Source: Deltaproteobacteria bacterium (GTDB lineage Bacteria > Desulfobacterota > Desulfobaccia > Desulfobaccales > 0-14-0-80-60-11). Taken from it: a stretch of DNA of 15,990 nt. Positions within the stretch are counted from its first letter, which is position 1. The number at the start of each line of letters is the position of its first letter. Below are positions 1 to 8,694 of this stretch, piece by piece. A program made the position numbers and the translations under genes. The notes beneath the pieces are model-generated. The model worked only from the letters and a program-made list of their open reading frames with translations, did not search any database and was not told the DNA's origin. The DNA is taken from NCBI GenBank assembly GCA_023381945.1, contig JAMCQY010000367.1, positions 1-15,990 of the forward strand. The letters are read 5' to 3'.

Positions 1-537
1 CTGGCCGCCGCCCTGCGGCTCTATTTCACCCAGGCGGGCAAACAGGTCCAGGTGGATGAAACCAGCCTCACCCGCCAGTGCGAAAAGGAATACCTGGCCC
101 AGCTCAGCGACCGCATGGACGGCTACGACGCCGCGGTCTCCTTGGCCTGCGGCTGCGGCATCCAGTACCTGGCGGAGATGTACAACAACAAGCTCGTCTT
201 CCCCGGGGTGGACACCTGTTTTATGGGGGTCAACGAGGAGCGGGGCCTTTATTCAGAACGCTGCCAGGCCTGCGGCCGCTGCATCTTGGCCGAGACCGGC
301 GGCATCTGCCCCATCGCCCGCTGCTCCAAACGCATGCTTAACGGCCCCTGCGGCGGCTCCGACAAGGGCAAGTGCGAGGTCAACCCGGAAATTCCCTGCG
401 GCTGGGAGCTGATTTATGAGCGCCTCAAGACCCTGGGGCAACTGGACCGCTTTGAAAGGCCGGTGGTGCCCAAAGACTGGACCAGTTCCCGAGATGGCGG
501 ACCCCGCAAGATTGTCAGAGAGGACTTACGGATATGA
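1..537 (+). CDS. metV: MetV-like methylenetetrahydrofolate reductase C-terminal-domain protein (5' end outside window)
   Basis: The reading frame is open from base 1, so the start lies upstream; 178 residues are visible. A GTG at 52 is only an internal valine codon. The protein is cysteine-rich, with the segments A-C-G-C-G-I-Q, P-G-V-D-T-C-F, E-R-C-Q-A-C-G-R-C-I, G-I-C-P-I-A-R-C, N-G-P-C-G-G and I-P-C-G-W. These are typical of the MetV family, a zinc and iron-sulfur partner of MetF. In acetogens MetV and MetF form the core of the reductase that makes methyl-H4folate in the methyl branch of the Wood-Ljungdahl pathway, in the cytoplasm. The stop overlaps the metF start as ATGA (534-537), which indicates translational coupling. 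From family size I estimate that a few dozen N-terminal residues are missing. The family call is confident; the physiological direction, acetate synthesis or C1 oxidation, cannot be read from the sequence. Confidence 0.88.
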   Translation: MAAALRLYFTQAGKQVQVDETSLTRQCEKEYLAQLSDRMDGYDAAVSLACGCGIQYLAEMYNNKLVFPGVDTCFMGVNEERGLYSERCQACGRCILAETGGICPIARCSKRMLNGPCGGSDKGKCEVNPEIPCGWELIYERLKTLGQLDRFERPVVPKDWTSSRDGGPRKIVREDLRI

Positions 538-1463
538 GCGAGACGACTCCCAGCAAACTCCAGAAGATTATCGCCTCCGGTCAGGTGGCCGTCACCTCCG
601 AGGTGGGTCCGCCCCGCAACGCCGACGGCGCGGTGATCGAACACAAGGCCAAGCTGATCAAAGACTACGTGGACGCCATCAACGTTACCGACAACCAGAC
701 TTCGGTGTGCCGCATGTGCTCCCTGGCCTGCTGCATTCGCATCAAGCTCATGGGGCTGGAGCCCATCCTGCAGATGACGACCCGGGACCGCAACCGCATC
801 GCCTTGCAAAGCGATATCCTGGGGGCGGCAAGCTTCGGAATCAATAATATCCTCTGCCTGACCGGCGACCACCAGCACTTCGGCGATCACGCCACCTGCG
901 CCAACGTCTTCGATCTGGACTCGACGCAACTGGCCATGGCGGTGATGATGATGCGGGACGAAGGCAAGCTGCTGGGCGGCTATGAATTTCAAGTAAAACC
1001 CCAGATGTTCATCGGCGCCGCAGTCAACCCCTTCGCCGGCCCCAATGTCTTCATGCGGGTGGTCCGCATGGGCAAGAAGGCCGCGGCGGGGGTGCAATTT
1101 GTCCAGACCCAGTGCATCTATAACCTGGACAAATTCAAGGAGTTCATGAAGATCGCCACGGATAAGGGCCTGACGGAAAAAGTGGCCGTCCTGGCGGGCA
1201 TCACCCCCATGAAAAACGTGGGCATGGCCAAGTATATGCAAAAACGGGTGCCAGGCATTGATGTTCCCGATGAGATCGTCAAACGCATCGGCGGCGTGCC
1301 CAAGGAGAAGCAGGCGGCGGAAGGCATCAACCTGGCCGTCGAGCAGATCCAGGAACTCAAGAGCGTCCCGGGAGTCAAGGGCTTCCACCTTATGGCCATC
1401 GAATGGGAGGAGAAGGTCCCGGAAATCGTGGAGCAGGCTGGTCTGTATCCCCGGCCGCAATAG
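534..1463 (+). CDS. metF: 5,10-methylenetetrahydrofolate reductase, MetF type
   Basis: This is a complete 309-residue TIM-barrel flavoprotein, the normal length for bacterial MetF. It interconverts methylene-H4folate and methyl-H4folate. The N-terminal T-S-E-V-G-P-P holds the expected catalytic glutamate (E23), L-T-G-D-H-Q holds the conserved folate-contacting aspartate (D112), and R-D-R-N-R-I-A is the usual barrel segment. The start is fixed by the ATGA overlap with metV. Pairing with MetV, instead of a fused NAD(P)H domain, suggests electrons come through a partner complex, as in acetogenic MetVF. One oddity is four cysteines at residues 59, 62, 66 and 67 (C-R-M-C-S-L-A-C-C), where MetF proteins I know carry mostly serine and alanine. 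The gene is followed by a palindromic stretch and the next transcription unit. Confidence 0.93.
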   Translation: MSETTPSKLQKIIASGQVAVTSEVGPPRNADGAVIEHKAKLIKDYVDAINVTDNQTSVCRMCSLACCIRIKLMGLEPILQMTTRDRNRIALQSDILGAASFGINNILCLTGDHQHFGDHATCANVFDLDSTQLAMAVMMMRDEGKLLGGYEFQVKPQMFIGAAVNPFAGPNVFMRVVRMGKKAAAGVQFVQTQCIYNLDKFKEFMKIATDKGLTEKVAVLAGITPMKNVGMAKYMQKRVPGIDVPDEIVKRIGGVPKEKQAAEGINLAVEQIQELKSVPGVKGFHLMAIEWEEKVPEIVEQAGLYPRPQ

Positions 1464-1471
1464 AGAGACAA

Positions 1472-1502
1472 GGGAATTTTTTCCCGGGTAAAATTTACCC
1501 GG
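1472..1502. repeat. Two adjacent perfect inverted repeats after metF
   Basis: GGGAA-TTTT-TTCCC (1472-1485) is followed, sharing two bases, by CCGGGTAAA-A-TTTACCCGG (1484-1502). Both are perfect, but neither is followed by a clean T-run, so a simple rho-independent terminator is doubtful. They lie 9 bases after the metF stop and upstream of a candidate promoter. They could be an mRNA 3' stabiliser, an atypical terminator or an operator for the next unit. Confidence 0.5.
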
Positions 1503-1514
1503 TCCGAAAGTGCC

Positions 1515-1543
1515 TTGTAATTTACCATCTTAGTGACTAATAA
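1515..1543 (+). promoter_or_regulatory. Candidate sigma-70 promoter for the signalling cluster
   Basis: TTGTAA (1515-1520) and TAATAA (1538-1543) are separated by exactly 17 bases. They lie 38 bases upstream of the receiver gene start in an AT-rich patch. The match to consensus is only moderate (4 of 6 and 3 of 6). Confidence 0.35.
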
Positions 1544-1580
1544 TTAGGGTAAGTAACGCCATCAAGAAAGGGGAGACCTC

Positions 1581-1961
1581 ATGTCTGGTAAATACGTGCT
1601 GATTGTGGACGACGATCCTGATCTGGTGGAAACTGTGGCGATGATGCTGCAGAGCAAGGGCTTCGAGGTCGGCAAGGCCTATGACGGCATTGAGGGCGAG
1701 GCGGCCATCAAGCAACGCCGGCCTGACGTGTTGGTCCTGGACGTCATGATGCCCCGGAAAAACGGCTACCAGCTCTGCAAGGAACTGAAATCCAACAAGT
1801 GGACCTCGGACATCCCCATCGTCATGCTCACCGCGGTTGGCGATGCGGTGCCCACCACCAGTTACAGCCATGCCGAAGGCATGTCCATGGAAGCCGAGGA
1901 TTTCATCCCCAAGCCGGTGGATGCGGCCACGCTGGTGGAAGCAGTGGAAAGACTGGTTTAA
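1581..1961 (+). CDS. Stand-alone response regulator receiver protein (CheY/DivK-like)
   Basis: This is 126 residues made only of a receiver domain, with no output domain. The acidic pocket is V-D-D-D-P (D10-D12), the phospho-acceptor is D54 in L-V-L-D-V-M-M-P, the switch threonine is T84 in V-M-L-T-A, and the conserved lysine is K111 in I-P-K-P. The ATG at 1581 has a GGGGAG ribosome binding site at 1570-1575 with a five-base spacer. It is the first gene of a same-strand run that continues with the ACT-like protein and two histidine kinases. Likely roles are phosphate carrier in a relay or protein-protein switch. A loop of about 10 residues between T84 and K111 (around P-T-T-S-Y-S-H-A-E-G) is longer than in CheY; this occurs in several single-domain regulators. 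Confidence 0.93.
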   Translation: MSGKYVLIVDDDPDLVETVAMMLQSKGFEVGKAYDGIEGEAAIKQRRPDVLVLDVMMPRKNGYQLCKELKSNKWTSDIPIVMLTAVGDAVPTTSYSHAEGMSMEAEDFIPKPVDAATLVEAVERLV

Positions 1962-1973
1962 CGGCCCGTTAAA
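1957..1973. repeat. Inverted repeat spanning the receiver gene stop
   Basis: TTTAACG-GCC-CGTTAAA is a perfect 7-bp inverted repeat that includes the TAA stop at 1959-1961. It lies between the receiver gene and the ACT-like gene. It has no T-run, so it may be an operator or an RNA-processing hairpin, or it may be chance. Confidence 0.3.
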
Positions 1974-1994
1974 TGCCATGCAAGCTGACCGACA

Positions 1995-3059
1995 TTGGAG
2001 CAGCAAATCGACAGAATCAGGATTGGGGGCCTTAAGATTCAGGAAGGAGGCGCCTGCGTGGTGTCCTCCTTCCCCCAGGCCGAGGGGCGCCTGGCCCAGC
2101 GGGTCTGCGCCCCGATCGCTCTCAATCGCATCAATCTGAGCTTCTTTACCCACGTGGCCGCAGACCATCAGGTCCTGTGCACCGCGGCGCCGTTGGGAGA
2201 AGCAGCCTTTACCCTGATCAGGTCCCAAGCTGAAGCTGAGACCGCCGCCGTGCATTTTCACCCCCGAACGGCCATTATTTCCGTCTATCCCCATGATAAG
2301 CGCCCGGAGGTCATCGGCAACTTCATCCGCAGCCTGGCCCGGGCCAGGGTGATGCTCCATGGCCTGGCCAGTTCGCCTTCCGCCATCTCGGCCGTGATGG
2401 CGGCCAAAAAAGAACAGACCGTGGTGCGCCAGCTCTTTGCCGATTTCGACTTCCCGGCCTTCGGGTCTCCCGAAGAGTTCTTTGCGGCCCAAAGCCCGCC
2501 GGAAGAACTGGTGCGCAAGGTGGTGGCCGACTATCAGGAAAAGGTCATCAAGGTCTATTGGATCGTGCCCCAACCCGACCTGGACCTGTGGGGCATGGCC
2601 ATATCCTCCACCGGCATCCTGGCCGGTTTCGCCGACGCCCTGCTGGAACTGGGGAGTCTGGGGTTGAAGATCCCCTTCCTGGTGGCTATCCCGGCCCGGG
2701 AGAGTAAGGACTTCCTGCTGTCCTTCAGCGCCGTCAGCCCTCAAACTTTGGAAGAGCGCGGCCCGCAGATACGCCGCGTTTTACAGAAGCACCTGCCGGA
2801 CCTTAAGCCCATGCGCCTCACCCCGGTGGCGGGTATCTTCCTGCACGGCCCCCATTTTGGCGACCGCTACGGCATCGCCCAGGTGTTGGTGCAGTGCCTG
2901 GAGAAGGCTCATGTGAGGCTGTTGGCATTGAGCTGCACCATTTCGTCCATCTCTCTGATTATTCGCCAGCAGGAACTGGCGGCGGCGCAACTGGTCCTGG
3001 GGAATACCTTTGCTTCCCCGGTGGAGGTCCCCAGGGCATCCTCCGGGAGCCGGTCATGA
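1995..3059 (+). CDS. Protein of tandem ACT-like modules within a two-component operon
   Basis: The 354 residues are predicted soluble, with no membrane segment or signal peptide. I recognise no named family, but the pattern is repeated ACT-like folds. The clearest is residues 277-340: a hydrophobic strand, G-D-R-Y-G-I-A, a helix (V-L-V-Q-C-L-E-K-A), V-R-L-L-A-L-S-C-T-I-S-S-I-S-L-I-I and a second helix. This resembles aspartokinase C-terminal ACT domains. Looser versions are seen at about 12-75, 92-150 and 184-245. No kinase or other catalytic motif is visible. ACT modules usually bind amino acids or other small ligands, so a ligand-sensing role next to the kinases is inferred. Start choice is uncertain. 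TTG 1995 keeps the first strand (I-G-G-L-K-I) but lacks a ribosome binding site. An in-frame GTG at 2058 has an ideal AGGAGG (2045-2050) but would clip that strand. The stop overlaps the next gene by ATGA. Confidence 0.72.
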   Translation: MEQQIDRIRIGGLKIQEGGACVVSSFPQAEGRLAQRVCAPIALNRINLSFFTHVAADHQVLCTAAPLGEAAFTLIRSQAEAETAAVHFHPRTAIISVYPHDKRPEVIGNFIRSLARARVMLHGLASSPSAISAVMAAKKEQTVVRQLFADFDFPAFGSPEEFFAAQSPPEELVRKVVADYQEKVIKVYWIVPQPDLDLWGMAISSTGILAGFADALLELGSLGLKIPFLVAIPARESKDFLLSFSAVSPQTLEERGPQIRRVLQKHLPDLKPMRLTPVAGIFLHGPHFGDRYGIAQVLVQCLEKAHVRLLALSCTISSISLIIRQQELAAAQLVLGNTFASPVEVPRASSGSRS

Positions 3060-5368
3060 GGCGCAGGGTGTTCAAGGTCCCCATTCACCCGCCGGTCACT
3101 AAAGCGGTGTCCGTCGATTCGGCGCGGCTGGCTGAGTCCTACGGCGCGTTGCTGGCCGATTTTCCCGATCCGGTGTTGATCGCCGACCGGGACCGGCAAG
3201 TAGTCTTCCTGAACCGGGCCGCCGAAAAGATCTTCGGCGCCACCCTAAAGCCGGGAGACCCTTGTCCAATCTGCAGCCAGCTCACCGGATTGCCCTTGAG
3301 TGTGGATGGCACGGTCCGTCAGGCGCGCTGTCTGGAGGCGGGCGAAAGTCTGAATCGCGCCCCCATTCTGCCCAAGGCGGGTTGGGCCACCCGAACCCCC
3401 CTGACGGTGACCGCCACCCCCATTAAGGGTCATGGGGAGGAGCCCGCCGGTTGCCTGATGGTGTTCCGGGAGCATGAGGAACTGCTGGCGCATCCGGTGG
3501 TCCAATTGCAAATCGCCACCTTGTCCAGCATTCTCGAAAATTTCCCTATTCCTTTTTTCATGGTGGACCCGGACCTGGTGGTCACCCATGTGAATGAGCT
3601 ATTGGAAAAGCTTACCGGCTATACCAGCAAGGAAGTGGTGGGCCGGATGACCTGCGGCCAGGTGCTGAACACCAAACAGTGCGACACCTGCGATTGTGTG
3701 CTAAAGCAGGTGATGGAGCAAAAGAAACCCCTTTCGGGATTGCGGCGGGTGGTGCGGCACCGCGACGGCCGGGAGATTCCGGTGACCGTGTCGGCCTCCA
3801 TCATCACCGATCCTTCGGGGAAGGTCATCGGCGGTTTCGAGGCCATCCGGGACATCACGCCCATTGTCGAAGCGGAACGCAAGATCGACCTCCTGACCGA
3901 GCATACCCGGGAAGGCTTGTTAATGGCGGACGAAAAGCAGCGGGTGGTGTATGTCAATACGCCCATGGCCGAGATCCTCCATCAGCCCAAAGAAAAGTTG
4001 ATAGGAAGGCAACTGGGAAAGCTGCTCACGTCCCAACACCTGCACATGGCCCGCGACCTGGTCAACCGGGTGGAGCGGGGTCAGGAAAAGGAGACCCGCT
4101 TTTGCAGTTTGCTGGACCTGCCGCATAAAGGTGATAAACCCAGGGTTTTTGAGACCTGCATGGCGGTCTCCCGCCTGGGAACCAAGGTCCTCACCTGCCT
4201 CTATCTACGGGACCTCACCGAGCGGGTCCGGATTGAGCGGGAGCTCCAGAAGACCAACGCCTTCCTCCACAATATTATCCAAAGCTCGGTGGACGGCATT
4301 GTCGTGGTGGACCGCAAGGGGGTGCCGATAATTTTTAACGAGGGTGCCGAACGTATTTTGGGCTATAAAGCTGAAGAGATTATCGGCAATACCGAAAACT
4401 TACGCCGTTTCTATCCGCTCGCGGTGGCGGCGGAAATGATGCGGCGCATGCGCAGCCAGGAATACGGCCCCCCGGATAAACTGAATACCACCCGCCTCAT
4501 TTTCATCAACAAGAACGGCGAAGAGGTGCCGGTGAATTTTTCGGCCACCATCATTCGGGAACGGGGCCGGGAGGTGGCCAGCGTGGGCATCTTTTCCGAC
4601 TTGCGGGAGATTTTGAAGGTGCACCAGGAACTGGAAGCCACCCATCATCAGCTGGTACAGGCCGAGAAGATCGCCTCCCTGGGAAGGATGGCGGCAGGTG
4701 TGGCCCACGAAATCAACAACCCCCTGGCGGGCATCCTGATCTATGCGGAATTGCTGGCCCGGGAGCTGGCCCAAGACGCTCCCATCCGGGAAAACGTTGA
4801 CATTATTATCAATCAGACTATGCGCTGCCAGCAGATCGTCAACCGTCTGCTGGACTTCAGCCGCCAGTCCCTGGGCGAAAAGAAGCTGCTGGACGTGAAC
4901 GAAATCCTGGGCCGGTGCGTGGAGTTGGTCCGTCACCAGGCCTTCTTCCACAATATCGAGATCAAAGAGGAGTTCGATCCCGAGCTGCCTCAGATCGTCG
5001 GCGACCCCGGCCAGTTGCAGCAGGTTTTCACCAACTTGCTGCTTAACGCCGCCGACGCCATTAGCGGCGCAGGAACGATCACCCTCTCTAGCCACCCATC
5101 CTGGCATGGCAAGGGGGTAGTCCTGCAATTCTGTGATAGCGGCTGCGGTATCCCCGAGGAGATCAGGGACAAGATCTTTGAGCCCTTTTTCACCACCAAG
5201 CCGCCGGGCAAAGGCACCGGACTGGGGCTGTCCATCGTCTATGGGGTTATCCAGCGCCACGGCGGCTCCATTCAGGCCTATTCGCCCCCGGCGGGCGGGA
5301 CTATCTTCACGGTGACCCTGCCCCTGGTATCAGCGGAACCTGAGCCTGCCGCAGGGTTTGAGGGGTAA
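3056..5368 (+). CDS. Multi-PAS sensor histidine kinase, soluble
   Basis: The protein has 770 residues. The ATG at 3056 overlaps the preceding stop (ATGA) and has GGGAG at 3045-3049; the open frame upstream of it only shadows the ACT-like gene. In order it shows about four PAS-like domains (roughly 25-120, 160-275, 280-400, 405-525), a HisKA domain with the phospho-accepting H551 in [10 protein letters not shown], and a HATPase domain with an N-box (L-L-L-N-A-A-D-A), D-S-G-C-G-I-P and G-K-G-T-G-L-G-L-S. No transmembrane helix is evident, so it is probably a cytoplasmic sensor. PAS1 carries C70, C73 and C92; PAS2 carries C200, C209, C212 and C214 (C-D-T-C-D-C). These may bind a metal or Fe-S cluster or sense redox state. 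It probably phosphorylates the receiver proteins of the same cluster. Confidence 0.93.
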   Translation: MRRRVFKVPIHPPVTKAVSVDSARLAESYGALLADFPDPVLIADRDRQVVFLNRAAEKIFGATLKPGDPCPICSQLTGLPLSVDGTVRQARCLEAGESLNRAPILPKAGWATRTPLTVTATPIKGHGEEPAGCLMVFREHEELLAHPVVQLQIATLSSILENFPIPFFMVDPDLVVTHVNELLEKLTGYTSKEVVGRMTCGQVLNTKQCDTCDCVLKQVMEQKKPLSGLRRVVRHRDGREIPVTVSASIITDPSGKVIGGFEAIRDITPIVEAERKIDLLTEHTREGLLMADEKQRVVYVNTPMAEILHQPKEKLIGRQLGKLLTSQHLHMARDLVNRVERGQEKETRFCSLLDLPHKGDKPRVFETCMAVSRLGTKVLTCLYLRDLTERVRIERELQKTNAFLHNIIQSSVDGIVVVDRKGVPIIFNEGAERILGYKAEEIIGNTENLRRFYPLAVAAEMMRRMRSQEYGPPDKLNTTRLIFINKNGEEVPVNFSATIIRERGREVASVGIFSDLREILKVHQELEATHHQLVQAEKIASLGRMAAGVAHEINNPLAGILIYAELLARELAQDAPIRENVDIIINQTMRCQQIVNRLLDFSRQSLGEKKLLDVNEILGRCVELVRHQAFFHNIEIKEEFDPELPQIVGDPGQLQQVFTNLLLNAADAISGAGTITLSSHPSWHGKGVVLQFCDSGCGIPEEIRDKIFEPFFTTKPPGKGTGLGLSIVYGVIQRHGGSIQAYSPPAGGTIFTVTLPLVSAEPEPAAGFEG

Positions 5369-5381
5369 GCAGTGAGCAGGT

Positions 5382-5440
5382 AGTAGGGGCATGGCGTGCC
5401 ATGCCCCAAGCTTAAGGGCACGGCACGCCGTGCCCCTACA
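5382..5440. repeat. Dispersed double-hairpin repeat, copy A
   Basis: The 59-base element begins A-GTAGGGGC and ends GCCCCTAC-A, so its ends are inverted repeats. Inside are two perfect hairpins: 10-bp arms at 5386-5395/5398-5407 and 9-bp arms at 5416-5424/5427-5435. It occupies most of the 96-base gap between the two kinase genes. Similar copies lie at 8391-8450 and 8567-8626, and a half copy lies at 11899-11928. Confidence 0.85.
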
Positions 5441-5464
5441 GGCGGACAGCAATAAAGGTGATCC

Positions 5465-6953
5465 ATGACTGACAAGGACGTGATCCTGGTAGTGGACGAC
5501 GAAGAGGTGCTGCGTCAGGGCTGCAGCCTGGTGCTGAAAGCGGAAGGCTTCCAGGTTGTCACCGCGACCCAGGGACAGGAGGCCCTGGAGGTGCTGGCTA
5601 ACGAGCGGGTGAACGTGGTCCTCTGTGACCTGAAAATGCCGGTGATGGGGGCCTTGGAGGTCCTGGAGGACGCCGGTGGGCGTTATCCCGATATCCCGAT
5701 AATCATCATGACCGGGCTAGGTACAGTGGCCGATGCGGTGGACTGCATGAAGAAGGGAGCCTATGACTTCATCACCAAGCCTTTCGGCATCGATCACCTC
5801 GTCTTAGTGGTGCGCCGGGCCCTGGAAAAGCAAAGATTGCAGGAGCAGACCCGGCGGCTGCAAGAGGCCCAGGCTCAGAATCTTTACAATTTGGCCCTGG
5901 AACAGAGCCGCATGCACACCATGGTCAACTGCATGGCTGACGGCGTCCTGGTTACCAACCGGGAGGCAGAAGTAGTATTGTTCAACACCACCTTGGTGCA
6001 ACTCCTGGGTCTGAAGGAGTCGCCGCCCCAGCCCGGACCCCTGTCGGCCTACATTGACGACGCCGCCCTCCACGAGGCTATCCGCCTGCTTTTGACCGAG
6101 GCGACGGAAAATCCAGGAAAATGCATCTCCCAGGAAGTCTGCCATTGCCGGCTGCACCTGCGGGCCTTATCGGCGCCGTTTTTGGGGCCGGACCGGCAGG
6201 TCCTGGGCACGGTCACGGTATTTCACGACATCACCAGTTTCAAAGAACTGGACGAGATGAAGAACGACTTTGTCCGGATGGTCTCCCATGAGCTTCGGGC
6301 CCCGCTCGCGGCCATCAAACAGCAGCATACGGTGATCCTGGATGGTCTGGCCGGTGACTTGACCGCCAAGCAGAAAGAATTGCTCAGCCGGGCCCAGGCC
6401 AAGATCCAGGGCCTGCTGGACCTGATCAACGATCTCTTGGACGTCGCCCGCATGGAAGCCGGGCATGGCCAGATGGAGCAGGTTCCCCTGCAGCTGGGAG
6501 AGGTGCTGGCTGAGATCGTCGAACTGATGCGGGCCAAGGCCGAAGATCAGAAAGTTAGATTGAGCCTGGAAGTGCCCCCCGAGCTCCCCATGGTCCTGGC
6601 CGAAAAGCGCAGCATGGAAGAGGTTTTTATCAACCTGGTGAGCAACGCCATTAATTATTCCCCCGACGGCGGCGAGGTCACTGTTTCAGCGGTGTCTCAC
6701 GGCGACTACCTGGAATTAAGGGTGCAGGATACCGGCATTGGCATCGATCCCGAAGAGCTTCCCAAGATATTTGACAAATTTTACCGGGTCAAGCATCCTA
6801 GCACCAGGCAGGTGATCGGCACCGGTCTGGGGCTGTCCCTGGTCAAGGGCCAGGTGGAGGCGCACCGGGGCACGGTGGAAGTGGAGAGTGAAGTGGGCCG
6901 GGGCACAGTTTTCAAGGTCCTGCTGCCGGTGTTTGCCGGCGGAAAGGCTGTCA

Positions 6954-6967
<14 letters not shown>
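5465..6967 (+). CDS. Hybrid response regulator / PAS histidine kinase
   Basis: The protein has 500 residues. An N-terminal receiver (about 5-120) has D11/D12, phospho-acceptor D55 in L-C-D-L-K-M-P, T83 and K105. A glutamine-rich coiled coil (about 118-145) leads to a divergent PAS domain (about 150-260). A HisKA domain follows with H275 in M-V-S-H-E-L-R-A-P, and the HATPase has N-L-V-S-N-A-I-N-Y, D-T-G-I-G-I and G-T-G-L-G-L-S. With the receiver before the kinase, the kinase may be controlled by upstream phosphorylation, for example from the four-PAS kinase. The start has AAGGTGA at 5454-5460. The 3' end overlaps the next gene by 14 bases, which makes that gene its likely direct partner. No membrane segment is seen. 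Confidence 0.93.
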
Positions 6968-8318
<1,351 letters not shown>

Positions 8319-8354
8319 TCAGCAGCCAGTAGCCAGTATCCAGTGGTCAGTATC

Positions 8355-8472
8355 GCGATTGCCAAAAGTTTTTTCCGATACCGGGTGTATTGTAGGGGCG
8401 GACCCATGTGTCCGCCCGCAGGAGGGCGCACACGCGGGTGCGCCCCTACAGGAAATTATTTTTGGCAATCGC
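8355..8472. repeat. Long-range 13-bp inverted repeat enclosing repeat copy B
   Basis: GCGATTGCCAAAA (8355-8367) and its perfect reverse complement (8460-8472) flank 92 bases that include the whole copy B element. The match extends imperfectly outward (TATC and CTATA). The arrangement resembles a small non-autonomous element, or a palindrome split by insertion of the 60-bp repeat. Confidence 0.7.
8391..8450. repeat. Dispersed double-hairpin repeat, copy B
   Basis: The 60-base element has TGTAGGGGC and GCCCCTACA as perfect terminal inverted repeats. Its two internal hairpins read GGGCGGAC...GTCCGCCC and, imperfectly, GGGCGCAC...GTGCGCCC. The left half is nearly identical to the half copy after guaB. 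Confidence 0.88.
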
Positions 8473-8517
8473 TATAAATAGAGAACTGAGAGACAGGCAG
8501 AATGATTTGCAGGGAGG

Positions 8518-8544
8518 GCGGCTGTGGGCCGCTTTTCTTTTTTT
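8518..8544 (+). terminator. Rho-independent terminator candidate after the signalling cluster
   Basis: GCGGC-TGTGG-GCCGC is followed by TTTTCTTTTTTT. The perfect stem is only 5 bp, extendable by G-T pairs, but the T-run is strong. It lies about 200 bases after the stop of the sigma-54 activator gene, with no gene between. Confidence 0.6.
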
Positions 8545-8566
8545 AGGAACAAATGGCTAAAAATGT

Positions 8567-8626
8567 TGTAGGGGCATGGCGACCCATGCCCAAAGCAGCG
8601 AGGGCACGGCGTGCCGTGCCCTTACA
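8567..8626. repeat. Dispersed double-hairpin repeat, copy C
   Basis: This 60-base element is the same length as copy B. It starts TGTAGGGGCATGG and ends GCCCTTACA (one mismatch in the terminal inverted repeat). The right hairpin GGGCACGGC...GCCGTGCCC matches the right half of copy A; the left half resembles copy A's left half with a less perfect stem. It lies just upstream of the hpt promoter. Confidence 0.85.
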
Positions 8627-8644
8627 AAATTGCCTTTTTATGAT

Positions 8645-8673
8645 TTGACAACCATCCTGCCATTTTTTATTTT
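8645..8673 (+). promoter_or_regulatory. Sigma-70-type promoter for hpt-ppx
   Basis: A consensus TTGACA (8645-8650) is followed after 17 bases by TATTTT (8668-8673, 4 of 6 matches to the -10 consensus). The hpt start at 8695 is 22 bases beyond, leaving a short leader with the ribosome binding site GGGAGGG at 8681-8687. Confidence 0.62.
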
Positions 8674-8694
8674 AGGCTACGGGAGGGTAAAATA

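Larger units (their letters stand above)
8319..8694. other. 376-base non-coding stretch
   Basis: No credible gene is seen on either strand. It opens with a degenerate C-C-A-G-T-A-type tandem motif (about 8323-8353). It then holds a 13-bp inverted repeat enclosing repeat copy B, a GC hairpin with a T-run, repeat copy C, and a sigma-70-like promoter for hpt. It separates the signalling cluster from the purine genes. Confidence 0.7.

Noticed and set aside
414..1460. Long minus-strand ORF opposite metF
   Set aside because: It is histidine- and glycine-rich with no known motif, and lies opposite a clear metF.
1530..2744. Long minus-strand ORF opposite the receiver and ACT-like genes
   Set aside because: It is a shadow of GC-rich coding sequence. 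The plus-strand frames show recognisable domains and ribosome binding sites; this one shows none.
2894..3055. N-terminal extension of the four-PAS kinase
   Set aside because: It overlaps the ACT-like gene by over 160 bases with no domain. The ATGA start at 3056 has a ribosome binding site.
4400..5260. Minus-strand ORF opposite the kinase domain
   Set aside because: It is antisense to HisKA/HATPase motifs, with no family signal or start context.
6888..6953. N-terminal extension of the sigma-54 activator
   Set aside because: It lies within the kinase gene. The receiver begins directly after the ATG at 6954.
8323..8353. Degenerate CCAGTA-type tandem motif as a CRISPR or regulator array
   Set aside because: The units are short, irregular and without spacers. 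It is noted only as simple repeat sequence.
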